Counted from the first letter of the stretch, positions 28,418 through 37,713 are shown. The stretch: 64,000 nt of DNA from Mycolicibacterium iranicum (GCF_001650495.1 NZ_LWCS01000098.1:62001-126000); one strand, 5' to 3'. The notes: a model not told the origin generated them from the letters alone. Made by a program: numbers and translations.

Positions 28418-29146
28418 CTACTCGCGTAGCCTCGACCAGATTTTTTCCTCCATGTCAGGCACGAGATCGCCGAGGTGGTCGTTCAGATAGAAGTGGTGTC
28501 CCTTGAAATCACGCGCAGTGAAACCGGCCGTGGTTCTCTGCGCCCACGGCATCACCTTGTCGGCGGTGGCGATCTCGTCGTCATCCCCGTAGTAGGCGTG
28601 AATGGGGCTTGACAACTTCGTGTCCGGCGGGCAGCGATAGTTGGCGATCGACTTCAGCCCCCGCAGCGTCGGCAGGATGGCCGCGGCGAACTCCCTGTTC
28701 TCCATGAACACGGGACTGGCCCCCGTGATCGTGCTGACCGCGGCCAGCAGACCTTCGTCGGTGTCGGGAATGTCGTCGTATCCGACCAACCCGGGTGCCG
28801 CCACTGCCGAGACGAACAGCGCCGTGATCGGCCGCCCCGCCTCTTGGAAGCGCCGGGCCACCTCGAACGCCAGCAGGCCGCCCATGCTGTGGCCGAAAAA
28901 GAAAACAGGTGAATCGTGCGCCCCACCCTGTTTGTCCGGCGACACCATCTTGATCACCTCGTCGGCGAGCGCGGGCAGGCTCGTGAACGACCCGAAGTCC
29001 TGCTTGCCGCCCTGCCGGGGGTATTGCACAGCAGTGCGCTTGATGTCCGTCGTGAACGTCTTCGCGAACGGTACGTAGTACTGCGGTGTCCCACCGGCAT
29101 GCGGGAAGATGAACAGCTTCGGCTGGCCCCCTTCGATACCCGTCAT
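28418..29146 (-). CDS. tesA: Type II thioesterase, TesA-like
   Basis: A 242-residue alpha/beta-hydrolase of the type II thioesterase family, which removes stalled or wrong acyl groups from PKS carrier proteins. GHSMGG (Ser87) is the nucleophile elbow, YGDDDEIA offers the acid and KGHHFYLN the His. FPHAGG near residue 15 is the usual N-terminal motif. In M. tuberculosis tesA stands just upstream of fadD26-ppsA, and here it stands just upstream of the FAAL/PKS genes. The ATG at 29146 is 20 nt after the gcvP stop, with AGGG 8 nt upstream of the start codon. A GTG 9 nt earlier is an alternative. The longer reading frame that runs back to 30172 is a shadow of gcvP. The short spacing suggests co-transcription with gcvP. 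Confidence 0.88.
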   Translation of the reverse strand: MTGIEGGQPKLFIFPHAGGTPQYYVPFAKTFTTDIKRTAVQYPRQGGKQDFGSFTSLPALADEVIKMVSPDKQGGAHDSPVFFFGHSMGGLLAFEVARRFQEAGRPITALFVSAVAAPGLVGYDDIPDTDEGLLAAVSTITGASPVFMENREFAAAILPTLRGLKSIANYRCPPDTKLSSPIHAYYGDDDEIATADKVMPWAQRTTAGFTARDFKGHHFYLNDHLGDLVPDMEEKIWSRLRE

Positions 29147-29166
29147 GCGGAGCACCCTATCCCCCG

Positions 29167-32025
29167 TCAGGCGAACGCCTCGACGGGCGGGCACGAGCAG
29201 ACCAGGTTCCGGTCGCCATAAGCGCCGTCGATGCGACGCACCGGGGGCCAGACCTTGGGCCGGAACCCCTTGCCCAGCGGGTACGCCGCCTGCTCGCGGG
29301 TGTAAGGGTGGTCCCACTTGTCCACAAGGAGGCTCTCGGCCGTGTGCGGAGCGTTGCGCAGCGGATTGTCCTCGACGGACCATTCCCCGGAACCGACCTT
29401 GTCGATTTCGCCGCGGATCGCGATCATCGCCTCGCAGAATGCGTCGATCTCGGCCAGCGATTCGCTTTCCGTGGGCTCGACCATGAGAGTGCCCGCCACC
29501 GGGAAACTCATCGTCGGCGCGTGGAAACCGTAGTCCGCCAACCGCTTTGCGACATCGTCGACGGTCACGCCGGTGGCCTTGGTGATACCGCGCAGGTCGA
29601 GGATGCACTCGTGGGCGACCATACCGTTCTCGCCGGTGTAGAGCACCGGGTAGTACTCGTCGAGCCGACGGGCGATGTAGTTGGCCGATGCAATCGCCAC
29701 CAGAGACGCTGACCGAAGTCCTTGCGCGCCCATCATGCGGATGTAGGCCCAGGTGATCGGAAGGATCGATGCCGACCCGTACGGCGCGGCAGACACGGTG
29801 TGCTCGCCAGCGAGTTCCTCCGCGAGCGGGTGGCCGGGCAGGTAGGGCGCCAGGTGGGAGCGGACCGCCACGGGACCCACACCGGGGCCGCCGCCACCGT
29901 GGGGGATGCAGAAGGTCTTGTGGAGGTTCAGATGGCTGACGTCGCCGCCGAATCGGCCTGGGCGGGCCAGGCCGACGAGCGCGTTGAGGTTGGCGCCGTC
30001 GACGTAGACCTGGCCCCCTGCATCGTGCACGGCGGCACAGATGTCGGCGATGTCGTGCTCGTAGACGCCGTGCGTCGACGGGTAGGTGATCATCAGCGCC
30101 GAGAGCCGGTCGGCGTGTTCGGCGACCTTGGCTCGGAGGTCGTCGGGGTCGACGTCGCCGTTCGCGCGGCACGAGACGACGACGACCTTCATGCCCACCA
30201 TCGCGGCCGACGCGGCGTTGGTCCCGTGGGCACTGGACGGGATCAGGCAGACGGTGCGGTCACGGTCGCCACGCGCATGGTGGTACGCCTGGATCGCGAG
30301 CAGGCCCGCGTACTCCCCCTGCGAGCCGGCGTTCGGCTGCAGGGAGATCTCGTCGTAACCGGTGATGCCGGTGAGCCAGGACTGCAGATCTGCGATGAGC
30401 CGCCGCAGACCCGGCGTGTCCGACGCGGGTCCGAATGGGTGCTGGCGGCCGAACTCGGCCCAGGTGATCGGTTCCATCTCAGCGGCGGCATTGAGCTTCA
30501 TCGTGCACGAACCGAGCGGAATCATGCTGCGGTCCAACGCAATATCCTTGTCCGCCAGCGACCGTAGGTATCGCATCATTGCTGTCTCGGTGCGGTACTT
30601 CGCGAACGCGGGGTGGGTGAGGAACTCTGATGTCCGTGTCGCGACAGCAGAATCGGCCGTGCCGACCGGTGCCGGTGACGCCGAGAAGGCGGCGAGGACG
30701 TCGGCGATGTGCGCATCGGTGGTGACCTCGTCGCACGCGACCGAGACGTGGTCGTCGTCGACCAGCCACACGTTGATGCCCCGTTCCTTGGCCGCGGCGC
30801 GCACCTCGCCGGCGCGGCCCGGAACCCGTGCAAGCACGGTGTCGAAGAAAGTGTCGTGCACGATCCCGATTCCTGCGCTCGACAATCCCGCCGCGAGCGC
30901 GCGGGCGTGATCGTGCACGCGCTGGGCGATGCCGCGCAAGCCGTCGGGACCGTGGTAGCTCGCGTACATCGCTGCCATCACGGCCAGCAGCACCTGCGCT
31001 GTGCAGATGTTGCTCGTGGCTTTGTCTCGGCGGATGTGCTGCTCGCGGGTCTGCAACGCCAACCGGTAGGCCGGTGAGCCGTCCGCATCGACCGAAACCC
31101 CGACCAATCGACCCGGCAGCTGGCGGGCCTGTTTGGAATGCACTGCGAGGTAACCGGCGTGCGGACCGCCGAATCCCATTGGCACGCCGAAACGTTGGGT
31201 GCTGCCGAACGCGACGTCGGCACCGAACTCCCCGGGCGGGCTGACCAGCGTCATCGCGAGCAGGTCCGCACCCACGGCGACCAGCGCGCCCCGCTCGTGG
31301 GCCTGCTCCACGAGTCGACTCCAGTCGTTGACGCAGCCGCTCGCGCCAGGCAATTGCACTATGACCCCGAAGAAGTCGCCGTCAGGCAGCCCGTCGCGCA
31401 GGTCGGTCGTCACGATCTCGATGCCCAGCGGCTCTGCACGAGTGGCGAGGATGGCCGCCGTCTGCGCGAACACGTCGGCGTCCACCGCCAGCTTGTTGGC
31501 CGGACCGCGGACTGCCCGGTGCATCAGCGTCATCGCCTCGGCTGCGGCGGTGCCTTCGTCGAGCATCGACGCGTTGGCGACTTCGAGCCCCGTCAGGTCG
31601 GTCACCATCGTCTGGAAGTTGAGCAGCGCCTCAAGCCTGCCCTGGCTGATTTCGGGCTGATACGGCGTGTAGGCGGTGTACCAGGCCGGGTTCTCAAGGA
31701 TGTTGCGGAGCAACACCGGTGGGGTGTGCGTGTCGTAGTAGCCCTGCCCGATCATCGAGACCGCGACCGTGTTGGAGTCGGCGAGCGCCCGCAACTCGGC
31801 CAGCGCCTCGTGCTCGGAGGCGGCCGGTGGCAGATGTTCGAGACCTGGGGCAATGCCGTCGGCAGAGAGCCGGTCGAGGATCGCGGCCGGGAGCGCCTTG
31901 GCGGCGAGCTCATCCAGCGAGGTGACGCCGATCGTGCTCAGCAGCGTGTCGACGGCTTCGGCGTCGGGTCCGATGTGCCGGTCGACGAAGCGGGGAACGG
32001 ACGGGGAGGACGACTGATCGGACAC
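29167..32025 (-). CDS. gcvP: Glycine dehydrogenase (decarboxylating), P-protein
   Basis: The 952-residue P-protein of the glycine cleavage system, a cytosolic PLP enzyme that decarboxylates glycine and passes aminomethyl to the lipoyl arm of GcvH (encoded at 35299-35694). The N-terminal half begins [11 protein letters not shown]. The C-terminal half has the PLP Lys in [16 protein letters not shown] (near residue 702) and [13 protein letters not shown]. Length fits the single-chain form (941 residues in M. tuberculosis gcvB, Rv1832). The GTG at 32025 has GGAG 5 nt upstream. The 49 extra codons that stay open upstream lie inside the second glycine aptamer and are not protein. Transcription is probably from about 32278 through the riboswitch. 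Confidence 0.95.
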   Translation of the reverse strand: MSDQSSSPSVPRFVDRHIGPDAEAVDTLLSTIGVTSLDELAAKALPAAILDRLSADGIAPGLEHLPPAASEHEALAELRALADSNTVAVSMIGQGYYDTHTPPVLLRNILENPAWYTAYTPYQPEISQGRLEALLNFQTMVTDLTGLEVANASMLDEGTAAAEAMTLMHRAVRGPANKLAVDADVFAQTAAILATRAEPLGIEIVTTDLRDGLPDGDFFGVIVQLPGASGCVNDWSRLVEQAHERGALVAVGADLLAMTLVSPPGEFGADVAFGSTQRFGVPMGFGGPHAGYLAVHSKQARQLPGRLVGVSVDADGSPAYRLALQTREQHIRRDKATSNICTAQVLLAVMAAMYASYHGPDGLRGIAQRVHDHARALAAGLSSAGIGIVHDTFFDTVLARVPGRAGEVRAAAKERGINVWLVDDDHVSVACDEVTTDAHIADVLAAFSASPAPVGTADSAVATRTSEFLTHPAFAKYRTETAMMRYLRSLADKDIALDRSMIPLGSCTMKLNAAAEMEPITWAEFGRQHPFGPASDTPGLRRLIADLQSWLTGITGYDEISLQPNAGSQGEYAGLLAIQAYHHARGDRDRTVCLIPSSAHGTNAASAAMVGMKVVVVSCRANGDVDPDDLRAKVAEHADRLSALMITYPSTHGVYEHDIADICAAVHDAGGQVYVDGANLNALVGLARPGRFGGDVSHLNLHKTFCIPHGGGGPGVGPVAVRSHLAPYLPGHPLAEELAGEHTVSAAPYGSASILPITWAYIRMMGAQGLRSASLVAIASANYIARRLDEYYPVLYTGENGMVAHECILDLRGITKATGVTVDDVAKRLADYGFHAPTMSFPVAGTLMVEPTESESLAEIDAFCEAMIAIRGEIDKVGSGEWSVEDNPLRNAPHTAESLLVDKWDHPYTREQAAYPLGKGFRPKVWPPVRRIDGAYGDRNLVCSCPPVEAFA

Positions 32026-32053
32026 GGGACTCCAGAGGGCGCAGACGAACGCG

Positions 32054-32280
32054 GCTCCTCCCCCTCTGTCGTCGGCCCTGACCGGGCTGCCTGAGAGATT
32101 CGGTCCAGCCCGCGTGGCACGCAGGTCAACCTTTCCCCATGGGCGGGTGCTTACACCGCTTTCCAGAGGCATCGGGGCCTTGCGCGGTCCTGGGTGCCTG
32201 AGAGGTTGACGGAGAGGTGTTGCTCCTTCGGCGTCCGCAACTGGCAGTCACGGAACTCTCCCGCACAAGGGCGATGCGGG
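32054..32280 (-). promoter_or_regulatory. Tandem glycine riboswitch
   Basis: Two glycine-aptamer modules read toward gcvP. The first has GGGAGAGTTC, GCCGAAGGAGCAA, CCTCTCAGGCA, AGGACCG and closes with CTCTGGAAAG. The second has a GGGGAAAGG-type opening, AATCTCTCAGGCA and a closing AGAGGGGGAGG. These are conserved joining segments of the gcvT-type glycine riboswitch. It lies 28 nt upstream of the chosen gcvP start. Glycine would be expected to turn gcvP on. No terminator hairpin with a U tract is visible, so the expression platform may act on translation or by a Rho-type route. Confidence 0.9.
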
Positions 32281-32284
32281 GCTG

Positions 32285-32290
32285 AGTCTA
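32285..32290 (-). promoter_or_regulatory. Candidate -10 box of the gcvP transcript
   Basis: TAGACT fits the mycobacterial TANNNT -10 and would start RNA at about 32278, exactly at the 5' end of the first glycine aptamer. The -35 region is weak (GGCATT at 16-17 nt). Confidence 0.45.
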
Positions 32291-32347
32291 CCCGGGAGCT
32301 GGTACGAATGCCGTTCAGGCCATGACGGCGGACACTCCGACGTTGTG

Positions 32348-32453
32348 CAGCTGTCTGATCGGCTCAGCCGACACCAGCTGTCTGATCGGCTCAGCCGACC
32401 CCAGCTGTCTGATCGGCTCAGCCGACCCCAGCTGTCTGATCGGCTCAGCCGAT
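32348..32453. repeat. Four 27-bp tandem repeats, each with a palindrome
   Basis: Units at 32348-32374, 32375-32401, 32402-32428 and 32429-32453 (last unit partial). Units 2 and 3 are identical; unit 1 differs at one base. Each holds CAGCTG and the near-palindrome TCGGCTCAGCCGA; in the last unit the arms lengthen to GATCGGCT and AGCCGATC. The stop codon of the upstream MerR gene lies inside the last repeat, and the gcvP promoter follows. RNA from either strand would form a row of short hairpins. Confidence 0.95.
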
Positions 32454-33062
32454 CTTGCGGTCGCGGTGCTTACGCCTCGATGCCAGCTCATCTTCAGGGG
32501 CCGAGATCGCCTCGCCCCCGTCGGCGCGCTCACCCGGGAAATCGGCGATCGCGCCGGTCAATTCGCGCATCGCACCGGAGACCGCGATGCCGAACACGCC
32601 CTGACCACCCTGCAACAGATCGACGACCTCTTCGGCGGACGTGCACTCGTACACCGTGGTGCCGTCGGAGAACAACGTGATGTTGGCGAGGTCCTGAACT
32701 CCGCGCTGCCGCAGGTGATCCACCGCAACACGGATGTTGTGCAGCGAGATGCCGGTGTCGAGGAGACGTTTGACGATCTTGAGGACAAGGATGTCCTTGA
32801 AGGAATAGAGGCGCTGACTCCCGGAGCCCGCTGCGCCACGAATCGACGGCACAACCAGCGAGGTGCGGGCCCAGTAGTCGAGCTGGCGGTAGGTGATGCC
32901 GGCGATCTGACAGGCGCTCGGACCGCGGTAGCCGACGAGTTCGTCCGGCACGGAGTCGTCGGGAAACAGACCAGCCTGTACGGGCTCAGCCGTGACCCGG
33001 GGCAGCGCCTCCGCTTGCGGCGTGGTCAGGTCCAGCTGCTCCTGGCGTGGCGTGTCTCCCAC
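32445..33062 (-). CDS. MerR-family regulator, Rv1830-like
   Basis: A 205-residue protein with an N-terminal MerR-type winged helix (about residues 40-110: YRGPSACQIAGITYRQLDYW, then RLYSFKDILVLKIVKRLLD). This is followed by an effector/dimer region with a TLFSDGTTVYECTSAEEVVDLL segment and a charged C-terminus. It corresponds to the second MerR gene of the garA region (Rv1830 in M. tuberculosis), reported as a regulator of cell division. I prefer the GTG at 33062 (AGAGGA 8 nt upstream); an upstream GTG at 33113 would add 17 Arg-rich residues. Its stop is embedded in a palindromic tandem repeat. A 19-bp inverted repeat about 70 bp upstream is a possible autoregulatory site. Confidence 0.87.
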   Translation of the reverse strand: MGDTPRQEQLDLTTPQAEALPRVTAEPVQAGLFPDDSVPDELVGYRGPSACQIAGITYRQLDYWARTSLVVPSIRGAAGSGSQRLYSFKDILVLKIVKRLLDTGISLHNIRVAVDHLRQRGVQDLANITLFSDGTTVYECTSAEEVVDLLQGGQGVFGIAVSGAMRELTGAIADFPGERADGGEAISAPEDELASRRKHRDRKIG

Positions 33063-33133
33063 TTGTCGAATCCTCTCGCCGATCGAACCGCGTCGTGACC
33101 TGCGTGGGCGCACCTAACCGCTGCTTACACCCT

Positions 33134-33152
33134 GCTCGAGCCTTGTTCGAGC
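33134..33152. promoter_or_regulatory. Inverted repeat before the Rv1830-like merR gene
   Basis: GCTCGA and TCGAGC arms separated by 7 nt lie in the 221-bp gap upstream of the MerR gene. On the minus strand a TATGCT hexamer (TANNNT type) stands just upstream of the repeat, so the repeat falls about where transcription would start. A repressor or autoregulator site is inferred. The rest of the gap shows nothing else that I recognise. Confidence 0.4.
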
Positions 33153-33283
33153 ATACGCTTGAGGGCGTTTCCTGACTGCCCGTCGGCACCAAGTATGGCT
33201 GCCCAATTCGATATGAGAGAAAACCCGCCCCGCGTGTCGAACCCGACGAGACGCATCCGTGACCAACCGCGTCAGGTGGCAGA

Positions 33284-33781
33284 TCAGGTGGCTTTGAAAT
33301 CGTCTGGCGACACGCTGTCGAGGAACTCTTTGAACTTCTCGACCTCGTCCTCCCGGACCGCCCCGCCGGTCGATTCTTCATCGCCCTCATCAGGGATCAG
33401 CAGACCCGCTTCGGCCAGCACGGCTTCTTCGACATAGATCGGCACACCCACGCGCAGCGCGATGGCCACCGAATCCGACGGCCGCGCTGACACCTTGATG
33501 TCGCGGTCGAAGATGAGGTCTGCGTAGAAGGTGCCTTCCTGCAGATCGACGATGCGCACCTCTTTGAGCGAATGGCCAAGCGCGGCAATGACATCGCGGA
33601 ACAGGTCGTGGGTCATCGGACGTAGAGGCTCTACCCCTTGCTGTTCGAGAGCGATCGCAGCGGCCTCGGACTGGCCGATCCAGATCGGCAGATAGCGGTC
33701 GCCGTTGGACTCCCTCAGCAGCAGGACAGGCTGGTTCTGGGGCGGCTCCACTCGAATGCCGATCACACGAACCTCACCCAT
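33284..33781 (-). CDS. Bifunctional nuclease (BFN/DUF151) family protein, Rv1829-like
   Basis: A 165-residue protein of the bifunctional nuclease (DUF151) family. Typical segments are VRVIGIRVEPPQNQPVLLLRE at the start, YLPIWIGQSEAAAIALEQQGVEPLRPMTHDL, and SARPSDSVAIALRVGVPIYVEEAVL. The family has been linked to nuclease activity in some organisms, but its role in mycobacteria is not established. It always sits between the two merR genes of the garA region. The ATG at 33781 has GGAGGG 9 nt upstream and gives the family length (164 residues for Rv1829); 26 further open codons upstream are not needed. An acidic tail (about 130-165) follows the domain. Confidence 0.9.
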   Translation of the reverse strand: MGEVRVIGIRVEPPQNQPVLLLRESNGDRYLPIWIGQSEAAAIALEQQGVEPLRPMTHDLFRDVIAALGHSLKEVRIVDLQEGTFYADLIFDRDIKVSARPSDSVAIALRVGVPIYVEEAVLAEAGLLIPDEGDEESTGGAVREDEVEKFKEFLDSVSPDDFKAT

Positions 33782-33873
33782 ATGTGCCTGCCCTCCGCAC
33801 CGGTGTTGCTCTGTTCTCACCGGCTGTGACCGAAGTCGGCGCCGGCGAAATCCCGTCACCGCGAGTCTAGTCC

Positions 33874-34620
33874 TCAGCGATCCAGAACGTCGCGCACCGC
33901 CGACTTCATCAACGACGTGTGCAAGGTGATCGCCAGCGCAGCCACCTCGCGTGCCAGGTCGTCGGCGCGGTCTCGGGCGCCGGCCTTACCGCCCTTGACC
34001 ACCGGCCCCGCGATCTGGGCGATCAGGTCCGACTGCCGGTCGGCCGCGGACCGGAACGCGCGGAGATGGCGCGGCTCGACCCCGTAGTCGGCCAGCGCCC
34101 GTGCGCACTGGGCGATCACCACGGAGTGTTCGTCGAAGAACGCCGTCCCGGCGCCCTTGAAGATCGGCGTGATGACGCCGGCCTTGATCAACGACGTCAG
34201 CAGCTCGTCGTCGACACCGGAACGATCGAGGAGATCGCCGCGACTGAGCCGGACCTGGGTCGGCCCTGTGGGTACCACCGCATGGTCGGCGCTGCCCTCG
34301 GGCACGGACACCAGTCGCGGGGTCCCGTACGCCGAAATAGTCTGGGGCAGCTCGCCATCAGGCTGCGCGTCGAGCTGCGCCTTGATCACTTTCAGCGGCA
34401 GATAGTGGTCCCGCTGGGCGGTCAGGATGAAACGCAGCCGGGCACAATCGTATGCGGTGAAGCGCCGGTACCCCGATGCGGTGCGCTCGGGGGTCACGAG
34501 TCCCTCAGCCTCGAGGAAACGGATCTTGGAGATCGTGACGTCGGGAAACTCGCTCCGCAGCAGATCGAGCACGACCCCGATCGACATCCCGTTGAGTGCG
34601 GGTGTGTCGGGTTGTGTCAT
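33874..34620 (-). CDS. MerR-family regulator, Rv1828-like
   Basis: A 248-residue MerR regulator. The N-terminal winged helix reads [43 protein letters not shown] in pieces, the typical order of HTH and wing, followed by a long C-terminal effector or dimerisation part with a predicted helical end. It corresponds to Rv1828 (247 residues), directly downstream of garA. The ATG at 34620 leaves 49 bp after the garA stop and matches the family length; a longer frame starting at 34692 would overlap garA. The RBS is weak. Co-transcription with garA is likely from spacing and strand. Confidence 0.88.
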   Translation of the reverse strand: MTQPDTPALNGMSIGVVLDLLRSEFPDVTISKIRFLEAEGLVTPERTASGYRRFTAYDCARLRFILTAQRDHYLPLKVIKAQLDAQPDGELPQTISAYGTPRLVSVPEGSADHAVVPTGPTQVRLSRGDLLDRSGVDDELLTSLIKAGVITPIFKGAGTAFFDEHSVVIAQCARALADYGVEPRHLRAFRSAADRQSDLIAQIAGPVVKGGKAGARDRADDLAREVAALAITLHTSLMKSAVRDVLDR

Positions 34621-34669
34621 CTGTGCGTCCGGCGGGCTCGTGGTTTCAGTGGGTCGGTGCGCCGAGGAC

Positions 34670-35140
34670 CTAGCCGGTCGCGCCGTCGTCACCCTTCGGT
34701 CCGGTCAGGAAGACCAGACGGAACTTGCCGATCTGCACCTCGTCGCCGTTGGCAAGGACGGCAGAATCGACCGGCTCCCGGTTGACGTACGTGCCGTTGA
34801 GGCTGCCGACGTCGACGACCTGGAACTCGCCGCCTTCGAGGCGGAACTCTGCGTGTCTACGGCTCACGGTGACGTCGTCGAGGAAGATGTCACTGTCCGG
34901 ATGCCGGCCTGCCGACGTCGTCGGCTGGTCGAGCAGGAACCGCGAGCCGGCGTTGGGGCCGCGCTTGACGACCAGCAGCGCCGAACCGACCGGCAGTCCT
35001 TCCACCCCCGAGACCGCGCTCTCGCCGCTGGCGGCGGGCGGAGCATCGAGCTCGTTGAGGAAGTCGGCGCGGAATACCGATGTGGTTTCCACGGTGACTT
35101 CGTCAGAGTCGGCCCCAGAGTTGAAGTCCTTGTCCGTCAC
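34670..35140 (-). CDS. garA: GarA, FHA-domain regulator of glutamate and TCA metabolism
   Basis: A 156-residue forkhead-associated protein. The N-terminal EVTVETTS stretch is the conserved Thr pair phosphorylated by PknB and PknG. The FHA domain (about 55-140) has [21 protein letters not shown] and [11 protein letters not shown]. GarA is known to bind and regulate 2-oxoglutarate decarboxylase, NAD-glutamate dehydrogenase and glutamate synthase; phosphorylation closes it by self-binding. The GTG at 35140 has GAGGAG 6 nt upstream and gives the expected length. An in-frame start at 35221 adds 27 unrelated residues. A 158-bp gap separates it from gcvH, so it may have its own promoter, but I cannot point to one. 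Confidence 0.96.
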   Translation of the reverse strand: MTDKDFNSGADSDEVTVETTSVFRADFLNELDAPPAASGESAVSGVEGLPVGSALLVVKRGPNAGSRFLLDQPTTSAGRHPDSDIFLDDVTVSRRHAEFRLEGGEFQVVDVGSLNGTYVNREPVDSAVLANGDEVQIGKFRLVFLTGPKGDDGATG

Positions 35141-35298
35141 CCGCTGCTCCTCACTGGCTGCTGTGGCGATATGCGGTCGGGCTCCAGCCGTCGCGCCGCT
35201 GGTGTCGACCGTACCGCGCAAACGACCGCGTTGTATTCACCACTGCCGGATCCGCTCGGTGCGTCCCGGCCTTCTGTCGCAACGACCCTAACAACACC

Positions 35299-35694
35299 TC
35301 AGTCCGCGACGTGGGCGCGGTAGCCTTCGGCGTCGAGCAGGTCCGCCAATCCGGCCTCCAGCGTGCTCGCCTCCACCTGCAACTCGACCAGCCATCCCTC
35401 GCCGTACGGGTCGGAGTTGACCAGCTGCGGGTTGCTTTCCAAATCGCCGTTCACCGCAATGACTTTCGCGGTCAGGGGGGCGTAGAGGTCTGATACCGAT
35501 TTCGTCGACTCGACCTCGCCGAACGATTCGCCCGACGCGACCTCGGAGTCGACGTCGGGAAGTTGGACGAACACCACGTCCCCCAGTGCGGCCTGCGCAT
35601 AGTCGGTGATGCCGACCCGTACCGTGTCGTCACCGGTCCGCTGCACCCACTCATGCTCGGTGGTGAAGGACAGGTCGGCGGGGATCTCGCTCAC
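35299..35694 (-). CDS. gcvH: Glycine cleavage system H protein
   Basis: A 131-residue lipoyl-carrier protein of the glycine cleavage system, partner of GcvP. The lipoylation site is Lys65 in FGEVESTKSVSDLYAP. TEHEWV near the N-terminus and NSDPYGEGWL near the C-terminus are family hallmarks. The start is GTG with AAGGAG 4 nt upstream, 21 bp after the preceding DUF881 gene, so it belongs to the run that begins at secA2. GcvH and GcvP are separated here by garA and the merR genes, as in other mycobacteria; gcvT is not in this window. Confidence 0.96.
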   Translation of the reverse strand: MSEIPADLSFTTEHEWVQRTGDDTVRVGITDYAQAALGDVVFVQLPDVDSEVASGESFGEVESTKSVSDLYAPLTAKVIAVNGDLESNPQLVNSDPYGEGWLVELQVEASTLEAGLADLLDAEGYRAHVAD

Positions 35695-35715
35695 GGCGCT
35701 CCTTGATCGGTGTCG

Positions 35716-36483
35716 TTACTTGACGGGCTGAGCGTATTCACGCGGTTTCGGTTGTCGCAAGGCGGTGACGTCGACTCGGTCGGACTGTTGTATCACCATC
35801 GTGCCGCCCACGCGTTCGATGCTGTCCATCGCACCGCCAGGGATGTTCATGGCCGCCGCCAGGGTCGGCGGATCCCCAATCGCGAGAACCGAATACATCG
35901 GACCCAGCGTGGTGTTGTCGACATTCAACGCGCCTGGGCTCCCGGTGATCCAGGTGTCGACGCCGATCCGCACGGCGATCTGCTTGCCGTTCTCCTGTCC
36001 ACGGATCTCCATCGCCTCCGCACCTGCCGCCCGCAGCTCGTTGATCACGTCGAGCATCGTCTCGGCAGCGACGCCGTCCGCGGGATCTTCGACCGTCAGC
36101 GTCACGCCGGGCCCGGTCGCCGCCACGCTGCCGATCAGGATCGACAGGGCAGCCAGGCGGGCTCTCGCGCTTTCGATGGCGGCCTGGTCGCTGCTGCCGG
36201 AGGCCTCCAGTTGCGTCAGGGTGCGCTGCAGGTCGGCCACCTCGGTGTTGAGCGCAGCCTCACGTTGTTGCAGCGAGTCCAGCAGGACGAGCAGGTCGGC
36301 GGGCCGCGCGGAATCGAGTGAGTCACCGCTGTCGGTCTGGCGGACCTGTGTAGCGATCGCGACCCCGAGAAGCAGACACAGCAGGACCGCAAGAACCCCG
36401 AACACCGACTGAGAGCGGCCGCGCCGCGGCGCGGGCTCGGGCGGCAGTTCGTGGCGGCCGTGATGCTGTTCGGTCATCGTCAC
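35716..36483 (-). CDS. DUF881 membrane-anchored protein, Rv1825-like
   Basis: A 255-residue protein with one N-terminal transmembrane helix (about 27-46, SVFGVLAVLLCLLLGVAI), a coiled-coil stretch (about 65-110, LVLLDSLQQREAALNTEVADL) and a DUF881 domain ending near 240. A bitopic protein with an extracytoplasmic domain is predicted. DUF881 proteins commonly accompany sbp and division genes in Gram-positive bacteria; the function is unknown. The GTG start overlaps the sbp stop (GTGA); an ATG two codons later is also possible. It is paralogous to the gene at 36826-37713. Confidence 0.9.
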   Translation of the reverse strand: MTMTEQHHGRHELPPEPAPRRGRSQSVFGVLAVLLCLLLGVAIATQVRQTDSGDSLDSARPADLLVLLDSLQQREAALNTEVADLQRTLTQLEASGSSDQAAIESARARLAALSILIGSVAATGPGVTLTVEDPADGVAAETMLDVINELRAAGAEAMEIRGQENGKQIAVRIGVDTWITGSPGALNVDNTTLGPMYSVLAIGDPPTLAAAMNIPGGAMDSIERVGGTMVIQQSDRVDVTALRQPKPREYAQPVK

Positions 36484-36812
36484 GCCCCGAACAGTTTGCG
36501 CCGCAGCGCCGCGGCGTTCCCGAAGATGCGGATACCGAGTACGACGATGATCGCCGTGGACAGCTGCGTGCCGACCCCGAGCTGATCGCCCACGTACACG
36601 ATCAGAGCCGCCACCAGCACGTTGAACACGAACGACACCACGAAGACCTTGGAATCGAAGATCTTCTCCAGATAGGCTCGCAGCCCGCCGAACACCGCAT
36701 CCAGCGCCGCGACCACCGCGATGGGCAGATACGGCTGGACGAACTCGGGGACGCTGGGGTGGAACACCACACCGACCACGATGCCGACGACGAGCGCGAC
36801 TATTCCTATCAA
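36480..36812 (-). CDS. sbp: Small basic membrane protein (sbp family)
   Basis: A 110-residue, very hydrophobic protein with three to four transmembrane helices (about 1-17, 28-45, 57-75, 84-98) and a basic C-terminus (AALRRKLFGA). It belongs to the small basic protein family (DUF1290), nearly always placed between two DUF881 genes, as here. Function is unknown; the neighbourhood suggests a small membrane complex with the two DUF881 proteins. The predicted start is TTG with AGGA 7 nt upstream, 13 bp after the previous gene. Confidence 0.88.
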   Translation of the reverse strand: MIGIVALVVGIVVGVVFHPSVPEFVQPYLPIAVVAALDAVFGGLRAYLEKIFDSKVFVVSFVFNVLVAALIVYVGDQLGVGTQLSTAIIVVLGIRIFGNAAALRRKLFGA

Positions 36813-36825
36813 ACGAAGGTCCTGA

Positions 36826-37713
36826 TCAGTTGGGGCCAGTCTGTCTGGCGAATCGGACTTCTCGGACCGACCCAGCAGGTAGTGCCAGGCCGTCGCCGGC
36901 GGCGACGTTCACCCCGACGCCGTAGGACGCCTCCAGCAGCCGCAAGCGTTGCAGCGCCGCGCTGCGATTGAAATTGTCACCCAATGCGTTGGGCGGGCCT
37001 ACGGCGAGGATGACATACGGACTCGAAATCGGCTGGTTGTCGACGAGGATGCCGCCGCCTGCCTGCCGCATCGTCACGTTGGGCCCGACCCGCACGCCGC
37101 CCACCGAGATCGCCTCCGCGCCACTGGCCCACAGCGAATTGACGACGAGCTGCAGGTCGCGGTCGAGGATCACCTGCTGGCTGCCTTCGACGCGCTGCTT
37201 GGACACGTCCGTCAGGTCGGGTGACATCCCCGGGTCGGTGACTGTGATCGTCAGCCCGGGTCCGATCACGGGCGTGGCGGCGGCAGCGTAGTTGGCGTCG
37301 TCGAGATCGGTCAGCAGTCGGCGGCCGGTCACGTCGCCTTCGAGGCGGCTGCGGCGTTCGGCGTCCACCTCGGTGGTGAGGCTGTTGCGGCGCGCGGCGG
37401 CGGCATCGGTTGCCGCCTGCGCCGACCGCACGCTGCCGGCCAGCACCTGCTGGGACTCCTTGACGCCCGGCGCGGTCTCTTGCGCCTGCGCCCACGCCAG
37501 CGCGAACACGGACGCCACCACGACCGCGGCGAGCAGTTGCCACAACGCCGTCGACGCCCGGCTGCGGGGCCGGTTCGACTGTGCCGCGGCGGCATAGCCC
37601 GGGTCGAGATGATCGGACAGGAGCGATCGCAGCAGCGACGGCACGGGAATCCGGGTCGGCGCGTCTGGCTGGTGCGAGCTCTGCCCGGAGTCGTAGCCGC
37701 CCAGACTGCTCAT
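36826..37713 (-). CDS. DUF881 membrane-anchored protein, Rv1823-like
   Basis: A 295-residue paralogue of the 35716-36483 product. After a Pro/Ser-rich cytoplasmic start there is one transmembrane helix (about 60-78, [18 protein letters not shown]), a coiled-coil region (about 85-130), and the DUF881 domain with [12 protein letters not shown] and [15 protein letters not shown]. The ATG at 37713 overlaps the pgsA2 stop (ATGA). A longer frame to 37848 lies within pgsA2 and was rejected. The arrangement DUF881-sbp-DUF881 suggests the three products work together at the membrane. Confidence 0.88.
   Translation of the reverse strand: MSSLGGYDSGQSSHQPDAPTRIPVPSLLRSLLSDHLDPGYAAAAQSNRPRSRASTALWQLLAAVVVASVFALAWAQAQETAPGVKESQQVLAGSVRSAQAATDAAAARRNSLTTEVDAERRSRLEGDVTGRRLLTDLDDANYAAAATPVIGPGLTITVTDPGMSPDLTDVSKQRVEGSQQVILDRDLQLVVNSLWASGAEAISVGGVRVGPNVTMRQAGGGILVDNQPISSPYVILAVGPPNALGDNFNRSAALQRLRLLEASYGVGVNVAAGDGLALPAGSVREVRFARQTGPN

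Noticed and set aside
29147-30172. Long N-terminal extension of the thioesterase
   Set aside because: The segment is Arg-rich and lies inside gcvP in another frame; the 242-residue form matches the TesA family length.
32026-32172. N-terminal extension of gcvP by 49 codons
   Set aside because: It lies in the second glycine aptamer, is not P-protein-like, and a GTG with a good RBS exists at 32025.
32348-32453. Possible CRISPR array
   Set aside because: The units are contiguous with no spacers, the unit is a head-to-tail minisatellite, and no cas genes are present.
32315-32533. 72-codon ORF with SAEPIRQLG repeats
   Set aside because: It is a by-product of a 27-bp repeat (multiple of three) in a frame other than the MerR gene, with no RBS and no known family.
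33134-33152. LexA/SOS box resemblance
   Set aside because: The arms recall TCGAAC and GTTCGA, but spacing is wrong and one half is altered; no damage-response gene follows.
35141-35298. Distinct garA promoter in the gap after gcvH
   Set aside because: I looked for TANNNT plus a -35 pair; candidates such as GAATACAAC were too weak to report as a feature.
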